From: Chryseobacterium sp. FH2
GTDB lineage: Bacteria; Bacteroidota; Bacteroidia; Flavobacteriales; Weeksellaceae
Assembly (NCBI RefSeq): GCF_001045455.1
Contig: NZ_LFNE01000001.1
Location: 372,001-436,000, forward strand
Direction: 5' to 3'
Length of the DNA: 64,000 nucleotides
Position numbers and translations under genes: made by a program. A model generated the notes under the pieces. That model was not told the origin of the DNA. It saw nothing but the letters and a program-made list of their open reading frames with translations, and searched no databases. Below are positions 1 through 7,824 of the stretch, piece by piece. Every line of letters begins with the position of its first letter. Position 1 is the stretch's first letter.

Positions 1-4
1 TAAA

Positions 5-35
5 TAAAAAATCTCTCCCCAATTAGAGAGAGATT
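5..35 (-). terminator. Rho-independent terminator after accD
   Basis: Inverted repeat AATCTCTC (10-17) with GAGAGATT (28-35). Read on the minus strand, the hairpin is followed by a T-rich run (positions 10 down to 4). It lies about 20 bp beyond the accD stop codon, so it most likely ends the accD transcript. Confidence 0.7.
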
Positions 36-56
36 ATGTTGTATTTGTTACAAATA

Positions 57-911
57 TTAAGCATTTACTGCCAATAAATTTACTGTTTTAGATACAGTCT
101 CCTTAATTTCAGTTCTTTTCACGATAAAATCAACAAATCCTTTTTCCTGAAGAAATTCTGATGTCTGAAAACCTTCCGGTAAATCTCTGCCGATGGTTTC
201 ACGGATAACTCTTGGTCCGGCAAAGCCAATTAAAGCTTTTGGTTCCGCCATAATGATATCTGCTGTCATTGCGAAAGAAGCTGTAATTCCTCCAAAAGTA
301 GGGTCACACAGGTAAGCAATGTATAAAAGTCCCGCTTCTGAAAGCTGAGCCAATTTTGCCTGTACTTTTGCCAATTGCATCAAAGAATATGTTGCTTCCT
401 GCATTCTCGCACCTCCTGACTGACAAATAATCATATAGGGGAGCTTTTTTGCGATACAGTAGTCAATTGCCCTTCTGATTTTTTCACCCATTACAGAGCC
501 TAAAGATCCTCCGATAAAAGCGAAATCCATACAAGAAACCACCATTTCTGTCCCGTTTACCGTACCTACACCGTTTCTGATAGAATCGGTAAGTTTGGTT
601 TTTGCTTTTACTTCTTTTAAACGATCTGCGTAAGGTTTTGTATCTTTAAAGTTTAGGATGTCTATACTTTCAACATTAGCGTCTAATTCAGTGAATTTAC
701 CTTCGTCAAAAAGGATATCAAAAAATTCTGCACTTCCTATTCTTACATGAAATCCGTCTTCTGGAGAAACATAATTATTTCTTTTAAGTTCTTCATGCTC
801 AACTACTTTTCCTGAAGGAGTCTGATGCCAAAGACCTTTGGGAACGTCTTTTTTCTCATCAGTAGAAGTTGTAATGTTTTGTGCTTTTCTTTTAAACCAC
901 TCGAATGCCAT
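57..911 (-). CDS. accD: Acetyl-CoA carboxylase carboxyltransferase subunit beta
   Basis: Beta half of the carboxyltransferase that moves CO2 from biotin carrier protein to acetyl-CoA, the first committed step of fatty acid synthesis; cytoplasmic. The 284-aa length is typical. The crotonase-like core is clear: [18 protein letters not shown], then SGGARMQE and the GFAGPRVI stretch. The N-terminal region that is a four-Cys zinc ribbon in the E. coli enzyme is present by alignment (about residues 25-56, [10 protein letters not shown]...[10 protein letters not shown]), but all four cysteines are replaced or absent. From memory this is shared by other flavobacterial AccD proteins. It lies downstream of fbaA on the same strand, with a strong hairpin between the two. 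Confidence 0.95.
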   Translation of the reverse strand: MAFEWFKRKAQNITTSTDEKKDVPKGLWHQTPSGKVVEHEELKRNNYVSPEDGFHVRIGSAEFFDILFDEGKFTELDANVESIDILNFKDTKPYADRLKEVKAKTKLTDSIRNGVGTVNGTEMVVSCMDFAFIGGSLGSVMGEKIRRAIDYCIAKKLPYMIICQSGGARMQEATYSLMQLAKVQAKLAQLSEAGLLYIAYLCDPTFGGITASFAMTADIIMAEPKALIGFAGPRVIRETIGRDLPEGFQTSEFLQEKGFVDFIVKRTEIKETVSKTVNLLAVNA

Positions 912-917
912 CTTGTC

Positions 918-988
918 TGTATTAATGTATAAATGTAAAATGTATTAATGTAAAAGCCTTCACTATGATTACTTTTTACATTAATACA
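918..988 (-). repeat. 15-bp inverted repeat between fbaA and accD
   Basis: TGTATTAATGTAAAA at 941-955 has its perfect reverse complement at 974-988 (18-nt loop). The first 12 bases also occur as a direct copy at 918-929. A transcript reading from fbaA toward accD would form a long AT-rich hairpin. It may act as an fbaA terminator, an attenuator or an mRNA-stabilising stem; it lacks a GC-rich core. Confidence 0.6.
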
Positions 989-1000
989 AATGTACAGTTC

Positions 1001-2071
1001 TTATTTTAAAGTATTTACGTTATTTAAATCTTCAAACGCTTTTACCAGTCTTGCAGAGAACGTTTCTTCGCCTTTTCTCATCCAGACTCTTGGGTCATAG
1101 AATTTCTTATTAGGCTTTTCTTCTCCTTCCGGGTTTCCGATTTGAGTTCTTAAATAATCGATATTTTGTACCATATAATCTCTGATTCCTTCTGTATAAG
1201 CAAACTGAAGGTCAGTATCGATGTTCATTTTGATTACACCGTAGTCAATAGCTTCTCTGATTTCTTCCAAAGTAGATCCAGAACCACCGTGGAATACGAA
1301 ATTCACTGGCTTTTCGCCAGTTCCGAATTTTTCCTGAACATATTTCTGAGAATTATCAAGAATTTTTGGAGTAAGAACTACGTTTCCTGGTTTGTAAACT
1401 CCGTGTACGTTTCCGAAAGCGGCAGCAATTGTAAAATTGTCAGAAACAGCCTTCAGTTTTTCATAAGTGTAAGCGATATCTTCCGGTTGAGTATACAATT
1501 TAGAGTTGTCTACGTCAGAGTTATCAACACCATCTTCTTCACCTCCCGTAACGCCAATCTCAACTTCCAAAGTCATCTGCATTTTAGCCATTCTTTCGAA
1601 ATATTGAGTAGAAATTTCTAAGTTTTCCTCTAAAGGTTCTTCAGAAAGATCCAGCATGTGAGAAGAGTAAAGAGATTTTCCTGTTTTTTTATAAAAATCT
1701 TCACTGGCATCCAGCAATCCATCAATCCAAGGCAACAGTTTCTTTGCACAGTGGTCTGTGTGAAGAATAACAGTAGCTCCGTAAGCTTCTGCAAGTGTAT
1801 GAATATGTTTTGCTCCGGCGATTGCTCCTAAAATAGCCGCTTTCTGACCGTCATTGCTTAATCCTTTTCCTGCATTGTAAGCAGCTCCACCATTAGAGAA
1901 CTGAATAATAACAGGTGAGTTTAGTTTTGCTGCAGTTTCCATAACCGCATTTACGTTGCTTGAACCAATTACGTTTACTGCTGGTAATGCAAATTTATTT
2001 TCTTTAGCATGCTGAAAAATATCAGTAACTAATTGACCTGTGGCAACTCCTGCCGGGAAAATTCTGCTCAT
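1001..2071 (-). CDS. fbaA: Class II fructose-bisphosphate aldolase
   Basis: Zinc-dependent aldolase that reversibly splits fructose-1,6-bisphosphate into dihydroxyacetone phosphate and glyceraldehyde-3-phosphate in glycolysis and gluconeogenesis; cytoplasmic. The 356-aa length fits the long FbaA-type class II enzymes. HTDHC at residues 104-108 carries the expected catalytic Asp106 and zinc ligand His107. Further landmarks are LEVEIGVTGGEEDG, AAFGNVHGVYK with a zinc-ligand His, and FHGGSGSTLEE with the phosphate-binding glycines, followed by MNIDTDLQ. The start MSRIFPAG is family-like. Convergent or divergent partners are absent; nadK lies 69 bp upstream on the same strand. Confidence 0.96.
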   Translation of the reverse strand: MSRIFPAGVATGQLVTDIFQHAKENKFALPAVNVIGSSNVNAVMETAAKLNSPVIIQFSNGGAAYNAGKGLSNDGQKAAILGAIAGAKHIHTLAEAYGATVILHTDHCAKKLLPWIDGLLDASEDFYKKTGKSLYSSHMLDLSEEPLEENLEISTQYFERMAKMQMTLEVEIGVTGGEEDGVDNSDVDNSKLYTQPEDIAYTYEKLKAVSDNFTIAAAFGNVHGVYKPGNVVLTPKILDNSQKYVQEKFGTGEKPVNFVFHGGSGSTLEEIREAIDYGVIKMNIDTDLQFAYTEGIRDYMVQNIDYLRTQIGNPEGEEKPNKKFYDPRVWMRKGEETFSARLVKAFEDLNNVNTLK

Positions 2072-2140
2072 GTTTTACTTTTTAGTATAATTATAGGGTG
2101 TTTTTAAATTCCTGTAAAGGTAATAATTTTTAAGATATTG

Positions 2141-3007
2141 TTAATTTCTTTTGTCTCTTCCCCAAAGTAGCTTCTGGCGGATGGTCTCATAGAAGCTCAG
2201 ATTGTTCGGCTGCACCAAAAGTATCTGAAAATTTGCTTTTTTAACGATAATTTCTTTATCTGTTTCTATGTGTATCAGTCGAGAATCAAGTGAAAGAGAG
2301 TATTGTGGTACCCGGCTTTCAACCTTAAATTTAATTTCAACGCGGTCATTCACAACCAAAGGTCTTACATTCAGGTTATGAGGAGCGATAGGTGTGATGA
2401 CAAAATTTTCGTTGTTTGGAGAAATGATGGGGCCGCCACAACTTAAAGAATAAGCAGTAGAACCAGTTGGTGTTGAAACAATAACTCCGTCTCCCCAAAA
2501 AACATTTAAAAATTCGTTATTAATATATGAATCTACCGTAATCATCGATGTTGTTTCTTTTCTTGAAATAGTAACATCATTTAAGGCATACGGAAAAAAA
2601 TCCTCCAATTCAGGAGATACCACCTGGATAACAGCACGGCGGCTTGTTTTTACATCACCTTTTAAGATAGAATCTAATTCTTTAAAGGCTTCTTCTTTGG
2701 TAAAGCTTGCCAGAAATCCTAATCTCCCTGTATTTACACCAACTATTGGAATTTCAAGATCTTCGATAAAGGTTAAAGAATTTACAATCGTTCCATCTCC
2801 CCCGAAAGTAAAGAAAAGGTCAACCTCTTTATCCAGAAGATCCTGTTTGTTGTTAAAGGTTTCGAATATTTTTGAAAACTGAAGAGCTTCAGCCATCTCA
2901 TCATATAAAACAGATTTTACACCTCTGCTTTCAAGCTCCGAAACAAATTTGCTTAAATATAAAAAAGTGTCTAGATCTTTTTTTTGAGAATATATGGCTG
3001 CCTTCAT
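2141..3007 (-). CDS. nadK: NAD kinase
   Basis: Phosphorylates NAD to NADP, the only de novo NADP source; cytoplasmic. The 288-aa protein has the signature GGDGT at residues 69-73 (catalytic Asp), the NTGRLGFLA stretch, and TPTGSTAYSLSCGGPI, the conserved substrate-binding segment of ATP-NAD kinases. The start MKAAIYSQKK gives a typical N-terminal Rossmann strand. It begins only 6 bp after the CBS-domain gene, so the two are almost certainly one operon. Confidence 0.95.
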   Translation of the reverse strand: MKAAIYSQKKDLDTFLYLSKFVSELESRGVKSVLYDEMAEALQFSKIFETFNNKQDLLDKEVDLFFTFGGDGTIVNSLTFIEDLEIPIVGVNTGRLGFLASFTKEEAFKELDSILKGDVKTSRRAVIQVVSPELEDFFPYALNDVTISRKETTSMITVDSYINNEFLNVFWGDGVIVSTPTGSTAYSLSCGGPIISPNNENFVITPIAPHNLNVRPLVVNDRVEIKFKVESRVPQYSLSLDSRLIHIETDKEIIVKKANFQILLVQPNNLSFYETIRQKLLWGRDKRN

Positions 3008-3013
3008 TAGTTT

Positions 3014-3664
3014 TTATATTTCTATGAATTTTTGGAAAAACCCAAATCTGTCCTTAAACAAATCTGATTTTTCATCAGAATAGTATTTTTCAACGATTCT
3101 ATAATCATATCGGTCGAATGTTTCATCAATAGAGCTCAGATTTTCATTGCTGATTTTTATGGTAACCTGAATAGCTTCATCTGACATAAAACTGATAAAA
3201 GCACCATAAAATTTTGAATTATTACTTTCTACAATATTCGCAATCTCAGTCATGGAGTATTTTCTGGAAGGAACCTCTACTGTAAGAATTGCTCCTGATT
3301 CCGAAAATAGCGGATACTTTGATAAATCCTGAAAAATATCTTCACAGCTGATATATCCCAAATATTTTTCAGCTTTGTTGATAACAGGAATCACATTGGC
3401 ATTGAATGTGTAAAACAACCGGATGCTGTCCATGATATTGTTATCCTCAAGAATAGCAAAACGTTCGATTTGATGTTCCAGATCTTTCAGAATTCCTTCT
3501 TCTTCATAAAGAAAATCCTGGGCAATTGCTCCGTAAAAGTGATGAGATTTTTTGATGAAAATATGAGAATATCCAAATGCTTCTAACATGTCTCTTGCTG
3601 ATTCTATCGAGTCAGTTAAACTAAAACACGGAAAGTCTTTTGAGATATAGTCCTTGATAAACAT
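3014..3664 (-). CDS. CBS-domain-containing protein
   Basis: 216 aa with no signal peptide or membrane segment. Residues 1-120 resemble a tandem CBS (Bateman) pair: a first half beginning FIKDYISKDFPCFSLTDSIESARDMLE and ending IKKSHHFYGAI, and a second with IMDSIRLFYTFNANVIPVINK then YLGYISCEDIF. The C-terminal 80 residues (ILTVEVPSRKYSMTEIANIVE onward) look like an ACT-like regulatory fold, as in other CBS-ACT proteins. Tight coupling with nadK suggests adenine-nucleotide sensing linked to NAD(P) metabolism; that link is inference from position, as the ligand cannot be read from the sequence. Confidence 0.8.
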   Translation of the reverse strand: MFIKDYISKDFPCFSLTDSIESARDMLEAFGYSHIFIKKSHHFYGAIAQDFLYEEEGILKDLEHQIERFAILEDNNIMDSIRLFYTFNANVIPVINKAEKYLGYISCEDIFQDLSKYPLFSESGAILTVEVPSRKYSMTEIANIVESNNSKFYGAFISFMSDEAIQVTIKISNENLSSIDETFDRYDYRIVEKYYSDEKSDLFKDRFGFFQKFIEI

Positions 3665-3748
3665 TGTGCTAATTTATAAAAAATTAAACGAAACTTTTTC
3701 TGAAACTCAAACTTTTTTTTAGCAAAAATGAAAAAAATGATTTTAAAA

Positions 3749-3779
3749 TTTGTTTGTGATGAAAAAAAAAGTATCTTTG
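3749..3779 (+). promoter_or_regulatory. Consensus Bacteroidota promoter, orphan orientation
   Basis: TTTG at 3749-3752, a 19-bp spacer, then TATCTTTG at 3772-3779: a full match to the Bacteroidota primary sigma consensus. It points toward the 3' end of the convergent trmH gene, and no plus-strand protein gene follows. Confidence 0.6.
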
Positions 3780-3784
3780 TCGCC

Positions 3785-3852
3785 TTTCATTTTTACTTTT
3801 TATTAGATTTATTTCAAACTGCACTGTCTTTTAGACATATGCAGTTTTTTAT
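3785..3852 (+). ncRNA. Candidate small RNA ending in a terminator
   Basis: Predicted from signals only. The consensus promoter at 3749-3779 would start a transcript near 3785. About 30 nt later comes a hairpin (AAACTGCA at 3816-3823 pairing with TGCAGTTT at 3839-3846, plus inner pairs), followed by a T-rich tail to about 3854. The RNA would be about 65 nt with an unstructured AU-rich 5' half. It stops at the 3' end of trmH on the other strand. The hairpin may instead simply terminate trmH on the minus strand, though the minus-strand T-run is poor. Confidence 0.35.
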
Positions 3853-4379
3853 TTTAAGGCCTTTGCAAACTCCCACATTACGATTCCTCCGCAAACACTT
3901 ACGTTTAGCGAATGCTTTGTTCCCAATTGTGGAATTTCCAGGAAAGAATCAATATTCTGTAATGCTTCATCGCTGATGCCTTCCACTTCATTTCCTAAAA
4001 TAACCGCGTATTTTTTTAATTTGTCTATTGTAAAATCCGTGATCATTTGGCTGTCAGTTGTCTGCTCGATGCCAACAATTTCATAACCTTTTGATTTTAA
4101 CTCATTAATCGTTGTATTAATGTCGCTTTCGTAGCCCCAGTCAACACTTTCTGTTGCTCCTAATGCAGCTTTATGAATTTCACGATGCGGCGGTTGAGGT
4201 GTAATTCCGCAAAGAATAATCTTTTCAATTAAAAAAGCATCTGCGGTTCTGAAAGTTGCACCTACATTATGCATACTTCTGATATTATCCAAAACCACAA
4301 CCAAAGGGATTTTTTCAACAGTTTTGAATGTTTCTACGTCTATTCTGTTGAGCTCTTCCAGTTTTAATTTATGTACCAA
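3849..4379 (-). CDS. TrmH-family (SpoU) RNA 2'-O-methyltransferase
   Basis: SPOUT-class enzyme that transfers a methyl group from S-adenosylmethionine to a ribose 2'-OH in tRNA or rRNA. The 176-aa protein is the bare catalytic domain without an N-terminal substrate-binding extension. The three motifs are visible: NIRSMHNVGATFRTADAF (motif 1, with the catalytic Arg), AVILGNEVEGIS (motif 2) and IPQLGTKHSLNVSVCGGI (motif 3, the trefoil-knot SAM site). Whether the target is tRNA Gm18 or another site cannot be decided from the sequence. It ends 4 bp before, and on the same strand as, the MORN gene upstream. Confidence 0.9.
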   Translation of the reverse strand: MVHKLKLEELNRIDVETFKTVEKIPLVVVLDNIRSMHNVGATFRTADAFLIEKIILCGITPQPPHREIHKAALGATESVDWGYESDINTTINELKSKGYEIVGIEQTTDSQMITDFTIDKLKKYAVILGNEVEGISDEALQNIDSFLEIPQLGTKHSLNVSVCGGIVMWEFAKALK

Positions 4380-4383
4380 TGTA

Positions 4384-5004
4384 TTATTTTGTTGAGATTA
4401 ATTTTCCGTCTTTGTAAACCTCTGTCTTTTCTATGCTTCCATCTTCCCGGTAATGAATTCTGGTTCCGTTCCATTTATCATTTACGAATTCCGTCTCTCG
4501 TTGGATTTTTCCTGATGGATAAAGCATTCTCCATTTTCCTGTAGCTAATCCGTTGTCATAATATCCGATTTGCTTTACAGATTTACCATTTTCATAATAA
4601 AGTTTATTTTCGCCCTGCAATTTACCAAATTTAAAATTTGAAACTTCAGTTATTGTTCCGGAAGGAGAATAAAAAGTTGCAGTTAAACTATTATCATAAA
4701 TGTTTTTCTCACCATTTCTAAAGACTTCTTTTGAAGTTAAAACTCCGTTTTTATCGAAATATTGCCATTCTTTTACTTTATAATCTTTCTTGTACTCTCC
4801 TTTTGCCTGCACTTTTCCGTTATCAAAATAGAAGATGGCATTGCCTTCCAGCTTTCCATTTTTCCATTCGGCGATTTCCTTTACTTGTCCGTTTTCGTAA
4901 AATTGTTTACAACTCCCTTCCTGTAATCCGTTTTTAAATCCGCAGGGCTTTTGGGCAGATATAATGCCAAATGTGAAAGGGGCTAATAAAAGTAGATATT
5001 TCAT
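4384..5004 (-). CDS. Secreted MORN-repeat (YwqK-like) protein, copy 1
   Basis: The start was set at 5004 because MKYLLLLAPFTFGIISAQ is a clean signal peptide; in-frame codons run further upstream to 5052. The mature protein is a string of about seven MORN-variant repeats of the form YENGQ-x-K-x-x-x-x-W-x-x-G-K-L-x-G (for example YFDNGKVQAKGEYKKD and YPSGKIQRETEFVNDKWNG). Such proteins are commonly labelled YwqK-family antitoxin, but here the protein is exported and no toxin activity is shown. It is divergent from the 199-aa gene at 5150; the same pair recurs at 7.8-9.0 kb. A minus-strand -7-like box TAATTTTG lies at 5019-5026. Confidence 0.82.
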   Translation of the reverse strand: MKYLLLLAPFTFGIISAQKPCGFKNGLQEGSCKQFYENGQVKEIAEWKNGKLEGNAIFYFDNGKVQAKGEYKKDYKVKEWQYFDKNGVLTSKEVFRNGEKNIYDNSLTATFYSPSGTITEVSNFKFGKLQGENKLYYENGKSVKQIGYYDNGLATGKWRMLYPSGKIQRETEFVNDKWNGTRIHYREDGSIEKTEVYKDGKLISTK

Positions 5005-5103
5005 AGTTTCTTTTTTTTCAAAATTAATATTTGTTAGAATAATTTTATTCAATGTAGGGTGTTATAATGAAAATTTAACGTTTTTTCTACCCAAATTTGG
5101 GTA

Positions 5104-5134
5104 TTTATTCTCTTTTGTAAAATATCTATATTTG
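5104..5134 (+). promoter_or_regulatory. Promoter of the copy-1 199-aa gene
   Basis: TATATTTG at 5127-5134 matches TAnnTTTG, with a weak TTTA at 5104-5107 placed 19 bp upstream. The box and its flank (TATATTTGACTAAA) are almost identical to those before the paralogue at 8418 (TATATTTGACTTAA), so the promoter was duplicated with the gene. Confidence 0.6.
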
Positions 5135-5149
5135 ACTAAAATATAGGCT

Positions 5150-5749
5150 ATGAAAAATGTACTCGTTTTAATGACCGTAGTATCTGCTTTTACTTTTACG
5201 AAAGCACAAAATACTTATTATCCACAAGCTTTCTTCGATAAACAGCTGGCTCAGGATATGATTGGTTTTGGAAATTCAACCATTGAAGGGGTGGCTTCCA
5301 CAAAACAGAAAAATAATTGGGGAATCAAACCTTTATTAGCTGAAAAGCATTATGCTAAAAAAGGAACTGTTGTTATGCTTTTTCCGGTAACTCCTTATTT
5401 TGAAGAGTTTTATAATATGCGAAGAAAATATGAAAACAAAAAAACTACAGTATATATGTCTGAAGAGGCGTTCAAATATAGAATCGAAGCTTTAACTGAC
5501 GACCGAGGAAGATTTAAATTCGAAAAATTAAAACCCGGAAAATATTATTTAGAAACAATAATCAATTTTACGGCAACAGCAAGTTATAAACAACAAACCG
5601 GACAATCAGATGCTTATAATGCCTATGGAGGATATTTATACTCCACACCAATATATCAGACGTTTTTCTATGGCTATTCTGCCGGTAACCGCGAAAGCAA
5701 ATTTGTAGAAATAAAAAAGGATGGCGAATTGAAGGAAATCAACCTGTAA
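5150..5749 (+). CDS. Secreted 199-aa protein with carboxypeptidase-regulatory-like domain, copy 1
   Basis: A signal peptide (MKNVLVLMTVVSAFTFTKAQ) is followed by a conserved block FFDKQLAQDMIGFGNSTIEG. Residues about 60-150 resemble a small beta-sandwich of the carboxypeptidase-regulatory or Cna-B kind: VVMLFPVTPYFEEF, then TDDRGRFKFEKLKPGKYYLE, the typical G-x-F-x-F-x-x-L-x-P-G-x-Y pattern. The C-terminus has a Tyr- and aromatic-rich loop and ends FVEIKKDGELKEINL. It is about 60% identical by eye to the 199-aa product at 8418. Function is unknown; a periplasmic or surface structural role is inferred. Confidence 0.8.
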   Translation: MKNVLVLMTVVSAFTFTKAQNTYYPQAFFDKQLAQDMIGFGNSTIEGVASTKQKNNWGIKPLLAEKHYAKKGTVVMLFPVTPYFEEFYNMRRKYENKKTTVYMSEEAFKYRIEALTDDRGRFKFEKLKPGKYYLETIINFTATASYKQQTGQSDAYNAYGGYLYSTPIYQTFFYGYSAGNRESKFVEIKKDGELKEINL

Positions 5750-5759
5750 AATTTGATTC

Positions 5760-6641
5760 TTACTTTTTTAATCCCATAATTTGATGAACGCTTCTTTCAA
5801 TATTTTGGGCTAACGCTTCCATCGGAATATCATTTTCATCATTGTTGAAAGGATCTTCTATTTCTTCTGCAATAAGCTCAAGACTCATTAAAACATAATA
5901 TACAAAAACCGTCAACGGAATCATAAAAAGGCCGATAGTAATAACATAGGCAATGGGTAAAGCGAAAACGTAAAGGATAATAAACTTTTTCACAAAAGAC
6001 GAATAAGAATAGGGGATGGGAGTATTTTTAATTCTCTCACATCCTCCGCAAACGTCCAGAAAGCCGGAAAGTTGAGTATCTAAATATAGCATCTCAATTT
6101 CTGAAATTTTCCTTTCTTTTTTTAATTGGTTTAATTTGTGAGTGAGCAGAATAACGATTTCACTCGGTCCGTGATGTTTTATATGTTGCTCAATTTCAGA
6201 ATAGTCTTCATCTAAGGCGAGCCTCGTTGACTCTTTTGAAAGATGTTTTGCTAAAAAGTGAGGGAAATACTTCAAATATCTTGCAATTTGTTCTGCATCC
6301 TGTCTGTTATCCCCTAAGATGGAGTTGATTTTTATGGCAAAATTTCGGGTATCATTTACCAGTTTACCCCAAAGTTTTCTTCCTTCCCACCACCTGTCAT
6401 AAGCCGTATTTGTCCTGAAAACCAATAATAAAGAAAGTACAAATCCTAATAAAGAATGAATCATTCCCACATTACTGATACCTGATTTTGAAGTAAGGTG
6501 AAGATATTCAACCTCCAGATATTCAATCCCCCAAGAATATAACCCCACCAGAACCATGGTTGGGAAAAGGATTTTCATGGTATCGCTTTTATGTAAGCTG
6601 AAGAGGATTTTCAGGAAATGTTTAGTATTGTAGGCTCTCAT
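5760..6641 (-). CDS. Bestrophin-family (YneE/UPF0187) anion channel
   Basis: Bacterial bestrophin homologue, an inner-membrane ion channel family. The start was set at 6641 (MRAYNTKHFLKILF, matching the family N-terminus); upstream in-frame Met codons exist at 6704 and 6677. Membrane segments lie near residues 25-45 (ILFPTMVLVGLYSWGI), 60-80 (SLLGFVLSLLLVF) and 205-245. Family hallmarks are FRTNTAYDRWWEGRKLWG and, near the C-terminus, EEIEDPFNNDENDIPM, the acidic cluster that is Ca2+-binding in animal bestrophins. It ends 10 bp from the convergent 199-aa gene. Confidence 0.88.
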   Translation of the reverse strand: MRAYNTKHFLKILFSLHKSDTMKILFPTMVLVGLYSWGIEYLEVEYLHLTSKSGISNVGMIHSLLGFVLSLLLVFRTNTAYDRWWEGRKLWGKLVNDTRNFAIKINSILGDNRQDAEQIARYLKYFPHFLAKHLSKESTRLALDEDYSEIEQHIKHHGPSEIVILLTHKLNQLKKERKISEIEMLYLDTQLSGFLDVCGGCERIKNTPIPYSYSSFVKKFIILYVFALPIAYVITIGLFMIPLTVFVYYVLMSLELIAEEIEDPFNNDENDIPMEALAQNIERSVHQIMGLKK

Positions 6642-6914
6642 AAACTTTATTAGTTCCACAAAGATAAAATTTTTCATTTTGACAGACTTTAGGAAAAGCC
6701 TCAATTTATTTTAAATGCATTGGAGGGTTTAGTTTTTTTGAAAAATTCTGAGATAAAATAAACTCACGCAGGTAGGGCAAATTATACATTTTTTAGCCAG
6801 AATTTAAGATAATCTGCTAAATTCATGAAATCAGCGAAAAATGAAATTTGATTTTAAATTTTTCTGAATTTCAAAAAAACACTATTTTTATTTCGTATTA
6901 AATACCAAAACAAA

Positions 6915-7787
6915 ATGATTCTCGAAAACGTAGATGTTGTAACTGATATTAGTAAAGAAGATTTTCAGAAAAATTATTTCAAAAAGCACAAACCTCTTTT
7001 GATAAAGAATTTTGCGAGCCGTTGGGGTGCTTTCGAAAAATGGAATTTTGAGTTTATCCGCGAAAAAGCTGGTGAACAGGAAGTTCCGTTATATGATAAC
7101 AAACCTGCCGATGCGTCCAAAAGTACAGACGCGCCGGTTGCGAAAATGAAAATGAAAGATTATATCGACACAATAAAAAACAAACCTTCAGATCTTCGTA
7201 TTTTCTTTTATATCATTACAGACAGGCTTCCTGAATTGTTGAAAAATTTTACCTATCCGGATTTAGGAATGAAATTTTTTAAACGGCTTCCGACTTTGTT
7301 TTTCGGAGGGAGCGAAGCTCACGTTTTGATGCATTATGATGTAGATTTAGGAGATTTTCTCCATATTCATTTTGAAGGAAAAAAAAGGATTTTATTATTT
7401 GATCAAAAACAATCTGCGTTTTTATATAAAGTTCCTTTATCGGTTCATACAATCTATGAATTAGATTATGAAAATCCTGATTATGAAAAATTCCCTGCTT
7501 TAAAATACGCTAAGGGTTTCGAAATTTTTATGGAACATGGTGACGCGCTTTTTATTCCTGGAGCATTTTGGCACTTCAACAGATATCTTGAACCGGGATT
7601 TTCAATGTCGCTTCGTGCGCTTCCCCATAAACCTAATGTTTTCCTCAATATGCTCTATCATGTTTTTATTATGAGATATACAGATAAGCTGATGCGAAAG
7701 GTTTTTAAAGCTAAATGGGTGGATTATAAACAGAAATGGGCTTTAAAAAAAGGAAATGAGGCTGCAGAAAAATACAGTAGAATATAA
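6915..7787 (+). CDS. Cupin-like (JmjC-type) domain protein
   Basis: 290-aa probable Fe(II)/2-oxoglutarate-dependent hydroxylase of the JmjC/cupin_8 group. The core has the facial-triad pattern HYD (His140, Asp142), the strand FLHIHFEGKKRILLFD, then GDALFIPGAFWH with His220 as the third ligand. The N-terminal half begins with the family-typical FQKNYFKKHKPLLIKNFASRWGAF. The substrate (protein side chain or RNA) cannot be read. There is no signal peptide, so it is cytoplasmic. It stands alone in a 273-bp divergent region shared with the bestrophin gene. Confidence 0.85.
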   Translation: MILENVDVVTDISKEDFQKNYFKKHKPLLIKNFASRWGAFEKWNFEFIREKAGEQEVPLYDNKPADASKSTDAPVAKMKMKDYIDTIKNKPSDLRIFFYIITDRLPELLKNFTYPDLGMKFFKRLPTLFFGGSEAHVLMHYDVDLGDFLHIHFEGKKRILLFDQKQSAFLYKVPLSVHTIYELDYENPDYEKFPALKYAKGFEIFMEHGDALFIPGAFWHFNRYLEPGFSMSLRALPHKPNVFLNMLYHVFIMRYTDKLMRKVFKAKWVDYKQKWALKKGNEAAEKYSRI

Positions 7788-7824
7788 ATTTGGAAGCAGG
7801 AAAAGATTTAATAATATGCCTTAA

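Noticed and set aside
1166-1621. Plus-strand open frame of 151 codons
   Set aside because: It is fully antisense to fbaA, and its Phe/Ser-rich product is what the reverse strand of an AT-rich gene gives.
3728-3976. Plus-strand open frame of 82 codons
   Set aside because: It runs through the small-RNA candidate and into the antisense of trmH; composition is not protein-like.
4964-5146. Short plus-strand frame across the start of copy-1 MORN gene
   Set aside because: It covers the divergent promoter region and has no signal of coding.
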